Below, piece by piece: positions 38,094 through 47,589 of a stretch of 64,000 nucleotides of DNA (position 1 is the stretch's first letter; the number at the start of each line of letters is the position of its first letter). The notes below the pieces were generated by a model. It was not told where the DNA came from, did not search any database, and saw nothing but the letters and a program-made list of their open reading frames with translations. The stretch is from contig NZ_AP022598.1 of the NCBI RefSeq assembly GCF_010725485.1, forward strand, positions 4,402,001 to 4,466,000, read 5' to 3'. This DNA is from Mycolicibacterium parafortuitum. GTDB lineage: Bacteria > Actinomycetota > Actinomycetes > Mycobacteriales > Mycobacteriaceae. Both the position numbers and the translations under genes were made by a program.

Positions 38094-39612
38094 TCACCCA
38101 CTCGCGCAGCGCTTTCCGGTTCAGCTTTCCACTGGGCAGGGTCGGAATCTGCGCGCTGTCGACGGTGATCCATCGGGTCGGGACCTTGTACGGCGACAAC
38201 ACCTCGCGGGTGCGGCCGGCGACCGCTGCGACGTCGACGGCCGCGCCCGTCGGCACGAGCACGGCGCAGACCTCCTCGCCGCGTTCGGCGTGTTCGACCC
38301 CGACGACCACGCACTGGGCCACCTCGGCGAAACCCTCGATCACGGCCTCGACCTCCAGCGGCGACACGTTGGCCCCGGAGGTCTTGATCAGATCGGTGGT
38401 GCGGCCGACGTAGAACAGCCGAGGGTCGCCGGGGCGGCGATACACCCGGTCTCCGGTGTGATACCAGCCGTCGGGGTCGAAGGTATCGGCGCGTTCGCGT
38501 TTGTTGTAGCCGGCCATCACCCCGATCCCGCGTACCAGCAGCTCGCCGACGACACCGTCCGGCACGAGGGCCCCGTCGGCATCGACGATCCGCATATCGG
38601 TGTAGGCGAACCCGCCCGCGGTCTCGGTCATGGTGCGGTGCACCGGAAACCCGTCGGGCACATCGGTCATCGCGATGTCGAGCGGGCCGTGGCGCAACAT
38701 CGGTGCGCTGGACAGATCGCGGTCGGCGAAGCCGGGGTGGTCGCGCAGCCGCTGGGTGAAGGCCGGCCATCCCACGATGCCGGTGGCGCGCTCGTTCTCG
38801 GCGAGGTCCAGCGCGACACCGGGATCCAGGCGGGGCATCACCAGCAGCGTGACCGGTGAGTGCAATGCGCCCATCACCGCCAGCACCCCGCCGATCCAGA
38901 AGAACGGCATCGCGGACAGGATGACGGGATCGGCGGGCGAACCGGTGACCGCGCGGATCGCATCGGGCCACGTCGAGGTCTGGCGGACCAACGTGCCGTG
39001 GGTGTGCATTACCCCTTTCGGGTCGGCGGTGGACCCGGATGTGTGCACCATCAAGGCCAGGTCGGAGGGGAACACCTCGGCCTCCGCGGCACGCCGGACG
39101 GCCTCCGACACCGCGTCGGCCTCGTCGATCGCCGTCGCCCACGGAAGGTCACCGGTTCCGGTGAGCGCGATGGTGCGCAGGTACGGCGCGGCCGGGATCT
39201 GCAGCCGGTCGCGGCGGTGCCCGCCGAGGTCAGGGAACGCCACCTCCAACCGTCGCGCGACGTCGATGTCGAGCACCCGTTCGGGCGCCACCAGCATCGC
39301 GACATCGGCCAACCGCACCACCTTCGCAATCTCGGCGGGCCGGTACAGCGTGCTCAGCGGCACGGCGACGGCACCGATCCGCGAGACCGCCAGCCACCAG
39401 ATCACCCATTCCGCACCGTTGGCGAAGAACAACCCCACCCTGGTTCCTTTGCCGGCGCCGTGCGCCAGCAGCCAGCCGGCCAGTGCCGCCGAGCGCCGGT
39501 CGGCGCCGGCGTAGGTGAGGCGCTCGGTGGGGGAGACGAGATAGGTGCGGTCGCCGGATTCGCGGACAGCCCGCTCGAGCAGGGCCGGGATGGTCAGGGG
39601 TGCGTGCTCCAC
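38065..39612 (-). CDS. AMP-dependent acyl-CoA synthetase/ligase
   Basis: A 515-residue ANL-family ligase. The P-loop-like motif is MVHTSGSTADPKGV, followed by GELLVRG, the hinge motif YHTGDRVYRR, GRTTDLIKTSGANVSP and the C-terminal catalytic lysine in PSGKLNRK. It activates a carboxylic acid as the adenylate and passes it to CoA. The GTG at 39612 is used because a start at 39675 would overlap the divergent gene. The usual tyrosine/threonine loop for substrate choice reads MTETAGG, which does not reveal the substrate. Confidence 0.9.
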   Translation of the reverse strand: MEHAPLTIPALLERAVRESGDRTYLVSPTERLTYAGADRRSAALAGWLLAHGAGKGTRVGLFFANGAEWVIWWLAVSRIGAVAVPLSTLYRPAEIAKVVRLADVAMLVAPERVLDIDVARRLEVAFPDLGGHRRDRLQIPAAPYLRTIALTGTGDLPWATAIDEADAVSEAVRRAAEAEVFPSDLALMVHTSGSTADPKGVMHTHGTLVRQTSTWPDAIRAVTGSPADPVILSAMPFFWIGGVLAVMGALHSPVTLLVMPRLDPGVALDLAENERATGIVGWPAFTQRLRDHPGFADRDLSSAPMLRHGPLDIAMTDVPDGFPVHRTMTETAGGFAYTDMRIVDADGALVPDGVVGELLVRGIGVMAGYNKRERADTFDPDGWYHTGDRVYRRPGDPRLFYVGRTTDLIKTSGANVSPLEVEAVIEGFAEVAQCVVVGVEHAERGEEVCAVLVPTGAAVDVAAVAGRTREVLSPYKVPTRWITVDSAQIPTLPSGKLNRKALREWVISSPGVEAR

Positions 39613-39673
39613 CGTCTGATCTTCCCCAATTCCGGACCGCTGGTGTCGGATTCCGGTGGCAGGATCGTCAAGC

Positions 39674-40186
39674 ATGACCGGATCCGAACGCGCGACGCCG
39701 TTGATGAACAGCGACGAGCGGACGACAGTGGAGTCCTGGCTGGATTTTCACCGGCACACGCTGCTGCTCAAGTGCGCCGGTCTCGATGACGACCAGGTAC
39801 GCCGGGCCTCGGTCCCGCCGTCGCCGATCACGCTGCAGGGCCTCGTCCAGCACATGGCCGAGGTCGAGCGGAACTGGTTCCGGCGGATCCTCACCGGTGA
39901 GAACGCGCCGCCGATCTTCGATCCGTCGGCGGACACGTCGGGCCACGACGGCGGATTCGACCTCGTCGACGGTATGTCCTTCGCCGACGCGGTGCGGATC
40001 TGGCAGGACGAGATCGACGCCGCACGCGCCAATTGTGCGTTCTACGAACTCGACGGCACCAGCCCGTTCATGGGCACCGAGGTGTCGTTGCGCTGGATCT
40101 ATCTCCATATGATCGGCGAGTACGCCCGGCACAACGGTCATGCCGACCTGATCCGGGAGCGCATCGACGGCGCCACCGGTGTGTGA
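39674..40186 (+). CDS. DinB/DUF664 family protein
   Basis: A 170-residue four-helix DinB-superfamily protein of the DUF664 type found widely in actinobacteria. Candidate metal-ligand histidines are in LVQHMAEVERNW and YARHNGHADLIRE. Members include mycothiol-dependent S-transferases. A role in thiol-dependent detoxification is possible but not shown. The start is taken as the ATG at 39674; ATG 39656 is also in frame. Confidence 0.82.
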   Translation: MTGSERATPLMNSDERTTVESWLDFHRHTLLLKCAGLDDDQVRRASVPPSPITLQGLVQHMAEVERNWFRRILTGENAPPIFDPSADTSGHDGGFDLVDGMSFADAVRIWQDEIDAARANCAFYELDGTSPFMGTEVSLRWIYLHMIGEYARHNGHADLIRERIDGATGV

Positions 40187-40232
40187 GCACGAATCCACCG
40201 CGAAACGGCAACTCGCGGTGCCGATGTCGGCG

Positions 40233-40238
40233 TAGGGT
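40233..40238 (+). promoter_or_regulatory. -10 box giving a leaderless mRNA
   Basis: TAGGGT fits TANNNT and ends 7 bases before the ATG at 40246, with no ribosome binding site between. Confidence 0.4.
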
Positions 40239-40245
40239 GCCAGCC

Positions 40246-40638
40246 ATGGCAGTCGACCGCGCAGCCCTGATCGTCGGCGGCATCCGTCTGGCATCGGGTG
40301 TCCAGTTCCTCATCGACCCGCTGCGGGCCAACAAGCTGTGGGGCGACCCGGATGAGCCGCCGCCGACGGCGCGGCTTCTGCTGCGCTCGATGGGCTACCG
40401 GGACGCGCTGATCGGAGGTCTGCTGGTCGCGTCCGGTTTGCGTGGCGCCGACAGCCGCGGCTGGTTCCTCGCCTCCGGTGGCGCCGACGCGTCGGATCTC
40501 CTCGGCGGGATGAGCGTCCACGACAAGATGCGGCCGTCCCAGCGGTACATCGGTCTCGGCGGCGCCGTGATCGGTATCAGCGTCGGCCTCTGGGGCGCGC
40601 TGCGCCGCCCCGGGACGACGAATCACGCTGCACAATAG
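40246..40638 (+). CDS. Small membrane protein, unknown
   Basis: A 130-residue protein with three hydrophobic segments (about 7-24, 50-68 and 100-120) joined by charged loops, including NKLWGDPDEPPP and SVHDKMRPSQRY. It resembles DUF4267-like small membrane proteins. Function unknown. It has its own leaderless-type promoter and is convergent with the methyltransferase gene, 6 bases apart. Confidence 0.65.
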   Translation: MAVDRAALIVGGIRLASGVQFLIDPLRANKLWGDPDEPPPTARLLLRSMGYRDALIGGLLVASGLRGADSRGWFLASGGADASDLLGGMSVHDKMRPSQRYIGLGGAVIGISVGLWGALRRPGTTNHAAQ

Positions 40639-40644
40639 GCTTTC

Positions 40645-41196
40645 TCACCGCATCCGGGCGAGCAGCCATGCCTCACCGTCGGATTCGTCCGCGGCGATGG
40701 GCTGCAAGGCGGCTCCGAACGCACGCACCAGTTCGCCGGCCTCGGCTCGGAACCGGCCCGGCTGTGCGCCGACCTCGCTGAGCACGCTGATCGCGAGCAA
40801 CCCGCCCTGCGCGATGCGCGCGATCATCGGAGCGTACAGTCGGGGATCGCGGAACCTGTTGCACAGCAGCACATCCACCGGGCTGCCCGAGGGCAGACCG
40901 AGGTCGAGATCGGCCACGTCGAAGACACACTGGCCGGCAACGCCACAGCGCCGCGCGAGTTCGTCGGCGTGCGCGATCGCCACCGGCGACACGTCGTAGG
41001 CGCGCACCGCAAGCCCGCGGCGGGCCAGCCAGACGGCGGCGGTGCCGACGCCGCACGCCAGTTCGAGCGCGCGGCCGGCTACCGGGAACAGGTCGGCGTG
41101 CGGCGCGAAGACCGCAGGCGGTCCGACGTCGTCGAGGCGGGGCGCGGCGATCTCGCGGTACCGGCGATCCCAGCGGTCGTGGTCGTGGTCGGCCAT
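40645..41196 (-). CDS. Class I SAM-dependent methyltransferase
   Basis: A 183-residue small methyltransferase. Motif I is ALELACGVGTAAVWLARRG (residues 43-61), motif II ends in YDVSPVAI, and the post-I region has FDVADLD and DVLLCNRF. This size and layout is close to TehB/thiopurine S-methyltransferase-like proteins. The substrate is unknown. The ATG at 41196 lies 7 bases behind a TAGGCT box, indicating a leaderless transcript. Confidence 0.85.
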   Translation of the reverse strand: MADHDHDRWDRRYREIAAPRLDDVGPPAVFAPHADLFPVAGRALELACGVGTAAVWLARRGLAVRAYDVSPVAIAHADELARRCGVAGQCVFDVADLDLGLPSGSPVDVLLCNRFRDPRLYAPMIARIAQGGLLAISVLSEVGAQPGRFRAEAGELVRAFGAALQPIAADESDGEAWLLARMR

Positions 41197-41203
41197 GCCC
41201 TGC

Positions 41204-41209
41204 AGCCTA
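41204..41209 (-). promoter_or_regulatory. -10 box of the methyltransferase gene
   Basis: On the minus strand TAGGCT ends 7 bases before the ATG at 41196 and fits TANNNT. No Shine-Dalgarno is present between. Confidence 0.45.
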
Positions 41210-41222
41210 GAAGTGCTGGGCG

Positions 41223-41564
41223 CTAGGTTCGGATCCTGATCCTGATCGGACCGCGCCACTCGGCGCCGGGGTCGACCACCTTGCCGCGCTGAGTGATCTC
41301 GACGACTCCGGCAGTGGCCAGCTCCCGTGCGATGGCACGCGCATCGTCCATCAACGCCCGCCATCCGTCCTCGTCCCCGACGGCGCGCGCGGCATCCGAC
41401 GGACAGGTGCTGCTGTCGGGCCCTCGATGTGCGGCCAGGGCTCTCATCGCCGCCTCGAGCCGTTCCCGTACGCGACCGTCGGAGAGCGCGATGCGTGCCG
41501 ACGCAGAATCGGCACCCGAACCCTGTGCGATGCGCTGCAACTCGGCACGAAGCGGGTCGGTCAT
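41223..41564 (-). CDS. DUF3253 protein (small winged-helix-like)
   Basis: A 113-residue protein whose C-terminal half is a DUF3253 domain: TCPSDAARAVGDEDGWRALM, then ATAGVVEITQRGKVVDP and RGPIRIRI. The domain is short, basic at the end and winged-helix-like. Function unknown. It is transcribed toward the methyltransferase gene in the same direction. Confidence 0.8.
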   Translation of the reverse strand: MTDPLRAELQRIAQGSGADSASARIALSDGRVRERLEAAMRALAAHRGPDSSTCPSDAARAVGDEDGWRALMDDARAIARELATAGVVEITQRGKVVDPGAEWRGPIRIRIRT

Positions 41565-41678
41565 ACGCCCAGTGTGCAGCAGCCCACAACGCTGCCGGGT
41601 TTACCGGTGCGGTCTTGTGGCTAACAGTGAGCCGTACTCGACGACTGCGGGTGCCAACCCGGGAATGGAGTGTTGACG

Positions 41679-41945
41679 ATGAAGTTGAGCCAGGTCCTTG
41701 CCAGTGCAGCGGTGTTCGGTGGGCTGACTGCCGGTGCGATGGGAGTCGCGTCGACGGCCGCCGCCCAGCCGGGCTGGACGCCTCCGCCGGCCCCGCCGGC
41801 CGGCCCGAACGAGGGCACCCCGCCCGCGGGGGCGCCCCCGAAGCCGGTCGACCCGTCCTGGGCCAACGGCCAGCCGCAGGTCTGGGACGAGGGCTGGCAG
41901 CACTGGGGCGTGTGGCTGAACGGCGTGTTCGTTCCGACGTACTGA
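41679..41945 (+). CDS. Small secreted proline-rich protein
   Basis: An 88-residue protein with a signal peptide at about 1-30 (MKLSQVLASAAV, cleavage near AAAQ). A proline/glycine-rich segment follows, then a tryptophan-rich end (PSWANGQPQVWDEGWQHWG). Similar short exported proteins are common in mycobacteria; no role is known. The ATG at 41679 follows AATGGAGTG. A strong terminator follows. Confidence 0.75.
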   Translation: MKLSQVLASAAVFGGLTAGAMGVASTAAAQPGWTPPPAPPAGPNEGTPPAGAPPKPVDPSWANGQPQVWDEGWQHWGVWLNGVFVPTY

Positions 41946-41957
41946 TCGCCCGCGACG

Positions 41958-41994
41958 CCGAAGGCCACCGCAGACATCGTCTGGGGTGGCCTTC
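41958..41994 (+). terminator. Intrinsic terminator
   Basis: CGAAGGCCACC (41958-41968) pairs with GGTGGCCTTCG (41984-41994) over 11 bp. An inner CAGAC/GTCTG extends the stem. GGTTTTCC follows on the + strand. It ends the small secreted-protein transcript. Confidence 0.9.
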
Positions 41995-42035
41995 GGGTTT
42001 TCCGGGTCGTGGGTCTGTGGATGTCGTGGACGGGC

Positions 42036-43383
<1,348 letters not shown>

Positions 43384-43389
43384 CCCGCG

Positions 43390-43698
43390 CTACCTTCGGC
43401 GTACTCCGCTGACCACCGAACGCGGCAGCCGCCCCGCGCGGGAGTACCCCTCGAGCCGGTCACGGTCGACGCGGATGTCGAACCGCAGGTGCAGCCGCAT
43501 AGGTCGCGTCACCGTCTGGCGCCAGGTCACGGTGTGCTCGCCGGTGCACACGATGTCGGTCACCGGGACGGTCTCGTGGGCGCCGGTCGCGGTCGCGCTG
43601 AGTACCCCGTTCCGCTCGGTGAACGTGTACGCCACCGCCAGGGTCCCGATCGGCGTCTTGATCCGCACATCCCAGTCGCCGACGAGCCCTGCGCTCAC
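43390..43698 (-). CDS. Small beta-rich hypothetical protein
   Basis: A 102-residue protein starting at a GTG that overlaps the DJ-1 gene stop by 4 bases (GTGA). A second in-frame GTG sits directly upstream at 43701. Sequence such as GDWDVRIKTPIGTLAVAYTF, GVLSATATG and LHLRFDIRVDRDRLEGY suggests a lipocalin-like or START-like beta barrel. Coupling implies it works with the DJ-1 protein. No family name can be given. Confidence 0.6.
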   Translation of the reverse strand: MSAGLVGDWDVRIKTPIGTLAVAYTFTERNGVLSATATGAHETVPVTDIVCTGEHTVTWRQTVTRPMRLHLRFDIRVDRDRLEGYSRAGRLPRSVVSGVRRR

Positions 43699-44351
43699 CA
43701 CGCTTTCGGTTCCCTGCCGGACTCCGACCAGACGGTTCCCCGGCGCTCGTAGGCGAACATCTGCTCGACGGCGTGGGCGATGCGGGGACCGTACCCGCGC
43801 TCGAGCAGGTACAGCGCGAGGTCCAGTCCCGAGGTCACCCCGCCCGCGGTGATCAGATCCCCGTCGTCGACGACCCTGGCCGAGATCGGGACGACGCCGG
43901 TCGCCTCGAGGACGTCGACGCCGAGGTGGTGGGTGTTCGCGCGCCGGCCGTCGATCAGCCCGGCCATCGCCAGGGCCAGCGAGCCGCCGCACACCGTCGC
44001 GACGGTGACATCGGGGTGGCCCATCGCCGCACGCATCAGGTCGACGGCCGCGGTCTCGCCGAAGCGGGCCAGTAGCACCGGGATGGTCTCGACACCGTCG
44101 TCGGGGTCACCCGCCAGCGGACCTACGGCGCCGGGCACGATGACGTAACCGGGCTTGGCCGGATCCAGCCGGTCTGTCGCGCGCAGGGTCAGTCCGCGAG
44201 AGCCGCTGACGACCGTGCGAGGCCCCTCCGCGGTGACCAGGTGGACCCCGAGCTCGCCGCCGACGTAGTCGCTGCCGGCGACGAGGACCTCGTACGGCGC
44301 GACGACATCGAGCGGGTCGAACCCGTCGAACAAGACGATCTGTGCATCCAT
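43695..44351 (-). CDS. DJ-1/PfpI family protein
   Basis: A 218-residue DJ-1/PfpI-like protein from the ATG at 44351; an ATG at 44366 is also in frame. The nucleophile-elbow cysteine is in ATVCGGSLALA, with FDGFDPLDVVAPYEV near the N-terminus as in the isonitrile-hydratase and ThiJ-like subgroup. No AraC domain is attached. Its neighbour upstream is a GlxA-type regulator with a related N-terminal domain, so one may sense what the other transforms. Confidence 0.85.
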   Translation of the reverse strand: MDAQIVLFDGFDPLDVVAPYEVLVAGSDYVGGELGVHLVTAEGPRTVVSGSRGLTLRATDRLDPAKPGYVIVPGAVGPLAGDPDDGVETIPVLLARFGETAAVDLMRAAMGHPDVTVATVCGGSLALAMAGLIDGRRANTHHLGVDVLEATGVVPISARVVDDGDLITAGGVTSGLDLALYLLERGYGPRIAHAVEQMFAYERRGTVWSESGREPKAW

Positions 44352-44435
44352 CACTTCAGCGTGCATGGCGGATCATGTTCGGCGAAACCGCATTTCGGCC
44401 AATCAGCGCCGCGATCCGGCCACCGGCGCGGTGGA

Positions 44436-45401
44436 TCAGCCGGCGTGCCTGTCACGGAAGGTGTTGCGGTAGCTCTGTGGTGCGACACCACTGAGCCGGC
44501 GGAACTGCTCCCGGAAATTGGCTGCCGACGTGAATCCCACGTCGCGGCCGATACGTTCGATGCCGTGGGCGGAGCGCTCGAGCAGTTCCTGAGCCCTGCG
44601 TACCCGCACCCCGGTGAGCCACTGCATCGGGGTCTGCCCGACCTCGGCCTGGAATCGGCGGTTGAGGGTGCGCACGCTCATGGCCGCCTCCGCGGCGATA
44701 TCCATCAGCGTCAGGTCTCGGTGGGCGTTCTCCTCGATCCAGGCCAGCACCGAGTCGAGTTCGGTACGCTCGCCGATGCCGTTGGCCGGCAGTTGGTTTC
44801 GGACGATGAACTGTGCCTGGCCGCCGCTGCGATGCAGCGGTGTGACCGCGATGCGGGCGGCGGTGGCCGCGGCGGCGGCACCGAAGTCGTTGGCGACCAT
44901 GTGCAGGCAGAGATCCAGGCCCGCCGAAGCTCCCGCGGAGGTCAGGATCTGTCCTTCGTCGACATAGAGCACGTCCGGGTCGAGATCCACCGCGGGGAAG
45001 GCGCCGCGGAACAGGTCGGCCGCCATCCAGTGGGTGGTGGCCCGCCTGCCGTCGAGAAGCCCTGCCGCGGCCAGGATGAATGCGCCGGTGCAGATCGACG
45101 CGATGCGGGCGCCGCTGTTGAACGCTCCGCGCAGCGCCGCCGTCACCTCTGCCGGGACCTCGGCGTCGGCGTCGTTGCGGCCGGGTATCACCACGGTGTC
45201 AGCCCCGGCGAGTGCGTCCAGGCCGTAATCTGTCGCGATGCGTAGCAGCGGCCCGGCGGAAACGGCGGGTTCGGTACCGCACACCACCAGGCGATAAGCG
45301 TTGTCGCCGTTGCCGAGTACGACGCGGCCGAACACCTCGACGGGGACACTCAGGTCGAACGCGATCACGTCCGGCAACGCCAGGATCGCCACCGTGTGCA
45401 T
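44436..45401 (-). CDS. GlxA-family AraC-type transcription regulator
   Basis: A 321-residue two-domain regulator. A DJ-1-like ligand domain covers about 1-185, with the cysteine in ASICTGAFIL. The C-terminal AraC double helix-turn-helix spans about 215-315, with LTLMDIAAEAAMSVRTLNRRF and the AraC signature IGRDVGFTSAANFREQFRRLSGVAPQSYR-like stretch. It probably regulates the DJ-1 operon 69 bases downstream on the same strand. Confidence 0.9.
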   Translation of the reverse strand: MHTVAILALPDVIAFDLSVPVEVFGRVVLGNGDNAYRLVVCGTEPAVSAGPLLRIATDYGLDALAGADTVVIPGRNDADAEVPAEVTAALRGAFNSGARIASICTGAFILAAAGLLDGRRATTHWMAADLFRGAFPAVDLDPDVLYVDEGQILTSAGASAGLDLCLHMVANDFGAAAAATAARIAVTPLHRSGGQAQFIVRNQLPANGIGERTELDSVLAWIEENAHRDLTLMDIAAEAAMSVRTLNRRFQAEVGQTPMQWLTGVRVRRAQELLERSAHGIERIGRDVGFTSAANFREQFRRLSGVAPQSYRNTFRDRHAG

Positions 45402-45410
45402 GGGCGGACC

Positions 45411-46082
45411 CTAACAGGGGAGAGGCCGAGCGCGGTCGCCCCACGGAGCGTTGTCGACGACGTCCCAGAAAGTCATCGGTGGGCCGCCGTTGACGAGTTG
45501 GTGGATGTGAGCAGGGAAGCTGAACGGCGGTGCCTTGTCCGGCTTCGCCGCGATGCCGCGCGCGACGCGGTGGGCGATGGCGTAGCCGAGATCGTCGCGG
45601 GGCCACTGCGCGTGCACCCGGTCGGCGAACCCGGGCGGCAGCGCATCCCTTTCGCGGCCGTCGATGTCGAGGGTGATTCCGAGGAATGAGACCGCCTGCA
45701 CGGGTCCGAACCGGTGCGCCACCCCGAGGCTGGTGTGCAATGCGATCGCCTGCCACACCGGCGTAACCCGATCCTCGGCCACGGCACGGTCGCGCAGAAA
45801 CCGGGCGGCGGCGTCGGCGCCGTCGACCTCAAAGCGCTGGTCGCCCTCGCCGTAGTCGGTGAGACCGAGGTCGTGCAGCGCGCAGGCCAGGAAGACGAGT
45901 TCTTCGTCGTAGTCGATGCCGCCGCGCAGGCCTCTGGCGGCGGCCAGTTCGCGACCGAACACGAAGCTGCGGACACAGTGGTCGGCGAGAAAGGCAGGCG
46001 ATACGTCGTAGAGCAATCGCATTGCGGCGGAACAGATGTCGGAGTCGGGCAGATTCCATCGGGTGACGGCGGCATCGGTCAT
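45411..46082 (-). CDS. HD-domain protein
   Basis: A 223-residue HD-superfamily protein. The motif ALHDLGLTDYGEGD carries the HD pair, with a preceding histidine in DHCVRSFVFG and later ones in AIALHTSLGVAHRFG. This arrangement resembles cyanamide hydratase-like HD proteins. A metal-dependent hydrolase or hydratase is likely. The stop is 9 bases from the GlxA start on the same strand, so GlxA may be in the same operon. The ATG at 46082 is chosen. Confidence 0.82.
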   Translation of the reverse strand: MTDAAVTRWNLPDSDICSAAMRLLYDVSPAFLADHCVRSFVFGRELAAARGLRGGIDYDEELVFLACALHDLGLTDYGEGDQRFEVDGADAAARFLRDRAVAEDRVTPVWQAIALHTSLGVAHRFGPVQAVSFLGITLDIDGRERDALPPGFADRVHAQWPRDDLGYAIAHRVARGIAAKPDKAPPFSFPAHIHQLVNGGPPMTFWDVVDNAPWGDRARPLPC

Positions 46083-46199
46083 GCCTGCCACCATGCTCGA
46101 TCGGGACGCTTGCCAACAGTGGCGAGATGGTCAGCCGTCGCCGGAATCTGGCCACACTCTCGTGCGGACTTGTCATCCGCCGTGACATTGCTATCGTGA

Positions 46200-46216
46200 C
46201 GATACGTACCGTTTCG
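46200..46216. promoter_or_regulatory. Candidate TetR operator
   Basis: CGATACG-TAC-CGTTTCG is a 17-base near-palindrome with 6 of 7 arm bases paired. A wider repeat CTATCG (46191-46196) with CGATAG (46215-46220) encloses it. It lies 13 bases before the SDR start, next to the SDR-TetR gene pair. Confidence 0.55.
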
Positions 46217-46229
46217 ATAGAGGAGAGTC

Positions 46230-46979
46230 ATGACTACCCCACATTTTCGTGACGAGGTCGGCAAGGTCGCCGTGGTCACCGGCGCGGCGAGCGGCATCGG
46301 ACGCGCGACGACCCGACTGTTCGTCGAGCGCGGAATGTCCGTCGTCGCCGAAGACATCGACCCGAAGGTGGTCGACGAATTCGCCGACATCGACGCCGTC
46401 GTCCCAGTGGTGGGCGACGTGGCCTCCGAAGACACCGCCGCCGAGGCCGTCAGCACCGCCGTCGCGAGGTTCGGCAGGCTCGACACGCTGGTCAACAACG
46501 CCGGCACGATCGTGAACAAGACCGTCGTCGAAACCACGCTCGAGGACTGGAACCGAATGATGGCCACGAACGTCACAGGCGCGTTCCTGCACACCAGGGA
46601 AGCGATGAAGGCGATGATTCCGCAAGGCGGCGGCTCCATCGTCAACGTCGGCTCCTACGCCTGTTTCCAGGCATTTCCGACCATCTCCGCGTACGCCGCA
46701 TCCAAAGGCGCGCTCGCCCAACTGACCCGCACCGCCGCCCTGGAGGGAATCGGGAACGGCATCCGCGTCAACGCCGTCGGTGTCGGGGACACCGTCACTA
46801 ACATCCTCGGTGACCCGGATGCGCTCAGCGCGCACGGTAAGGGTGCGCCGATCGGCCGCGCGGCGGATCCCCGTGAGATCGCCGACGCCATCGCGTTCCT
46901 GGCCTCCGACGCGGCGAGCTATGCCGTCGGGGCAGTATGGATGGTCGACGGTGGCATGAGCGTGGCAGTTCCGAACTAG
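46230..46979 (+). CDS. Short-chain dehydrogenase/reductase
   Basis: A 249-residue classical SDR. Cofactor loop GAASGIG near 18-24, NNAG near 88-91, catalytic serine in VGSYACF and YAASK. An acidic residue after strand two (AEDID) suggests NAD preference. GAGGAG precedes the ATG. It is followed after 7 bases by a TetR gene, which probably represses it via the palindrome upstream. Substrate unknown. Confidence 0.9.
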   Translation: MTTPHFRDEVGKVAVVTGAASGIGRATTRLFVERGMSVVAEDIDPKVVDEFADIDAVVPVVGDVASEDTAAEAVSTAVARFGRLDTLVNNAGTIVNKTVVETTLEDWNRMMATNVTGAFLHTREAMKAMIPQGGGSIVNVGSYACFQAFPTISAYAASKGALAQLTRTAALEGIGNGIRVNAVGVGDTVTNILGDPDALSAHGKGAPIGRAADPREIADAIAFLASDAASYAVGAVWMVDGGMSVAVPN

Positions 46980-46986
46980 GACAGGG

Positions 46987-47580
46987 GTGGTCGTGGCATC
47001 GACCGGGGTGCGCCCACGGGGATCGGCGGTGACCGGCTCCATCCTGCGCGCAGCAAGGGATCTGATCGAGGAGCACGGGCTGGACTCGCTCACCGCCGAG
47101 AAGGTGGCCGCGCGCGCCGCGGTCGGTAAGACCACGGTGTATCGCCGGTGGCCGAACGTATGGGCGCTGGTGGTGGACGCATTTCTGGAGGACGTGAGCG
47201 CGCTGGCGCCGATCCGGGAGCAGGACACCGTCCGTGAGAGCTTCCAGTCGTCGATGAGGTCGCTGGCGCGAGCCTACCGGGGCCCGACCGGACAACTTCT
47301 GCGCGCGGTGATCGGCCGCGCGCAGGTCGATGCCGTTCTGCGGGAGGAGGTCCGGAACCGGTGGGTGGAGCCGCGCAGAGCCGTGGCGCGCGAACTCGTG
47401 CGGCACGGTATGGAGAGCGGGGAACTTCGCGGCGACCTGGATCCCGACGTCGTGCTCGACACGCTGTACGGACCGATCTATCACCGACTGCTCGTGCCCT
47501 ATACCGAAGCCGGACTCACCGACGAGTACGTCGATCGTGTTGTCGACCAGGTGTTCTCAGGGGCCCAGCAGCCCGGTTGA
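46987..47580 (+). CDS. TetR-family repressor
   Basis: A 197-residue TetR regulator. The HTH spans about 16-60 (ILRAARDLIEEHG, LTAEKVAARAAVGKTTVYRRW). The C-terminal part resembles TetR_C_16/AcrR-type ligand domains. Gene order SDR-TetR suggests an autoregulated pair; the inducer is probably the SDR substrate or product. GTG starts at 46987 and 46993 are both possible. Confidence 0.9.
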   Translation: MVVASTGVRPRGSAVTGSILRAARDLIEEHGLDSLTAEKVAARAAVGKTTVYRRWPNVWALVVDAFLEDVSALAPIREQDTVRESFQSSMRSLARAYRGPTGQLLRAVIGRAQVDAVLREEVRNRWVEPRRAVARELVRHGMESGELRGDLDPDVVLDTLYGPIYHRLLVPYTEAGLTDEYVDRVVDQVFSGAQQPG

Positions 47581-47589
47581 GGCCGCGCC

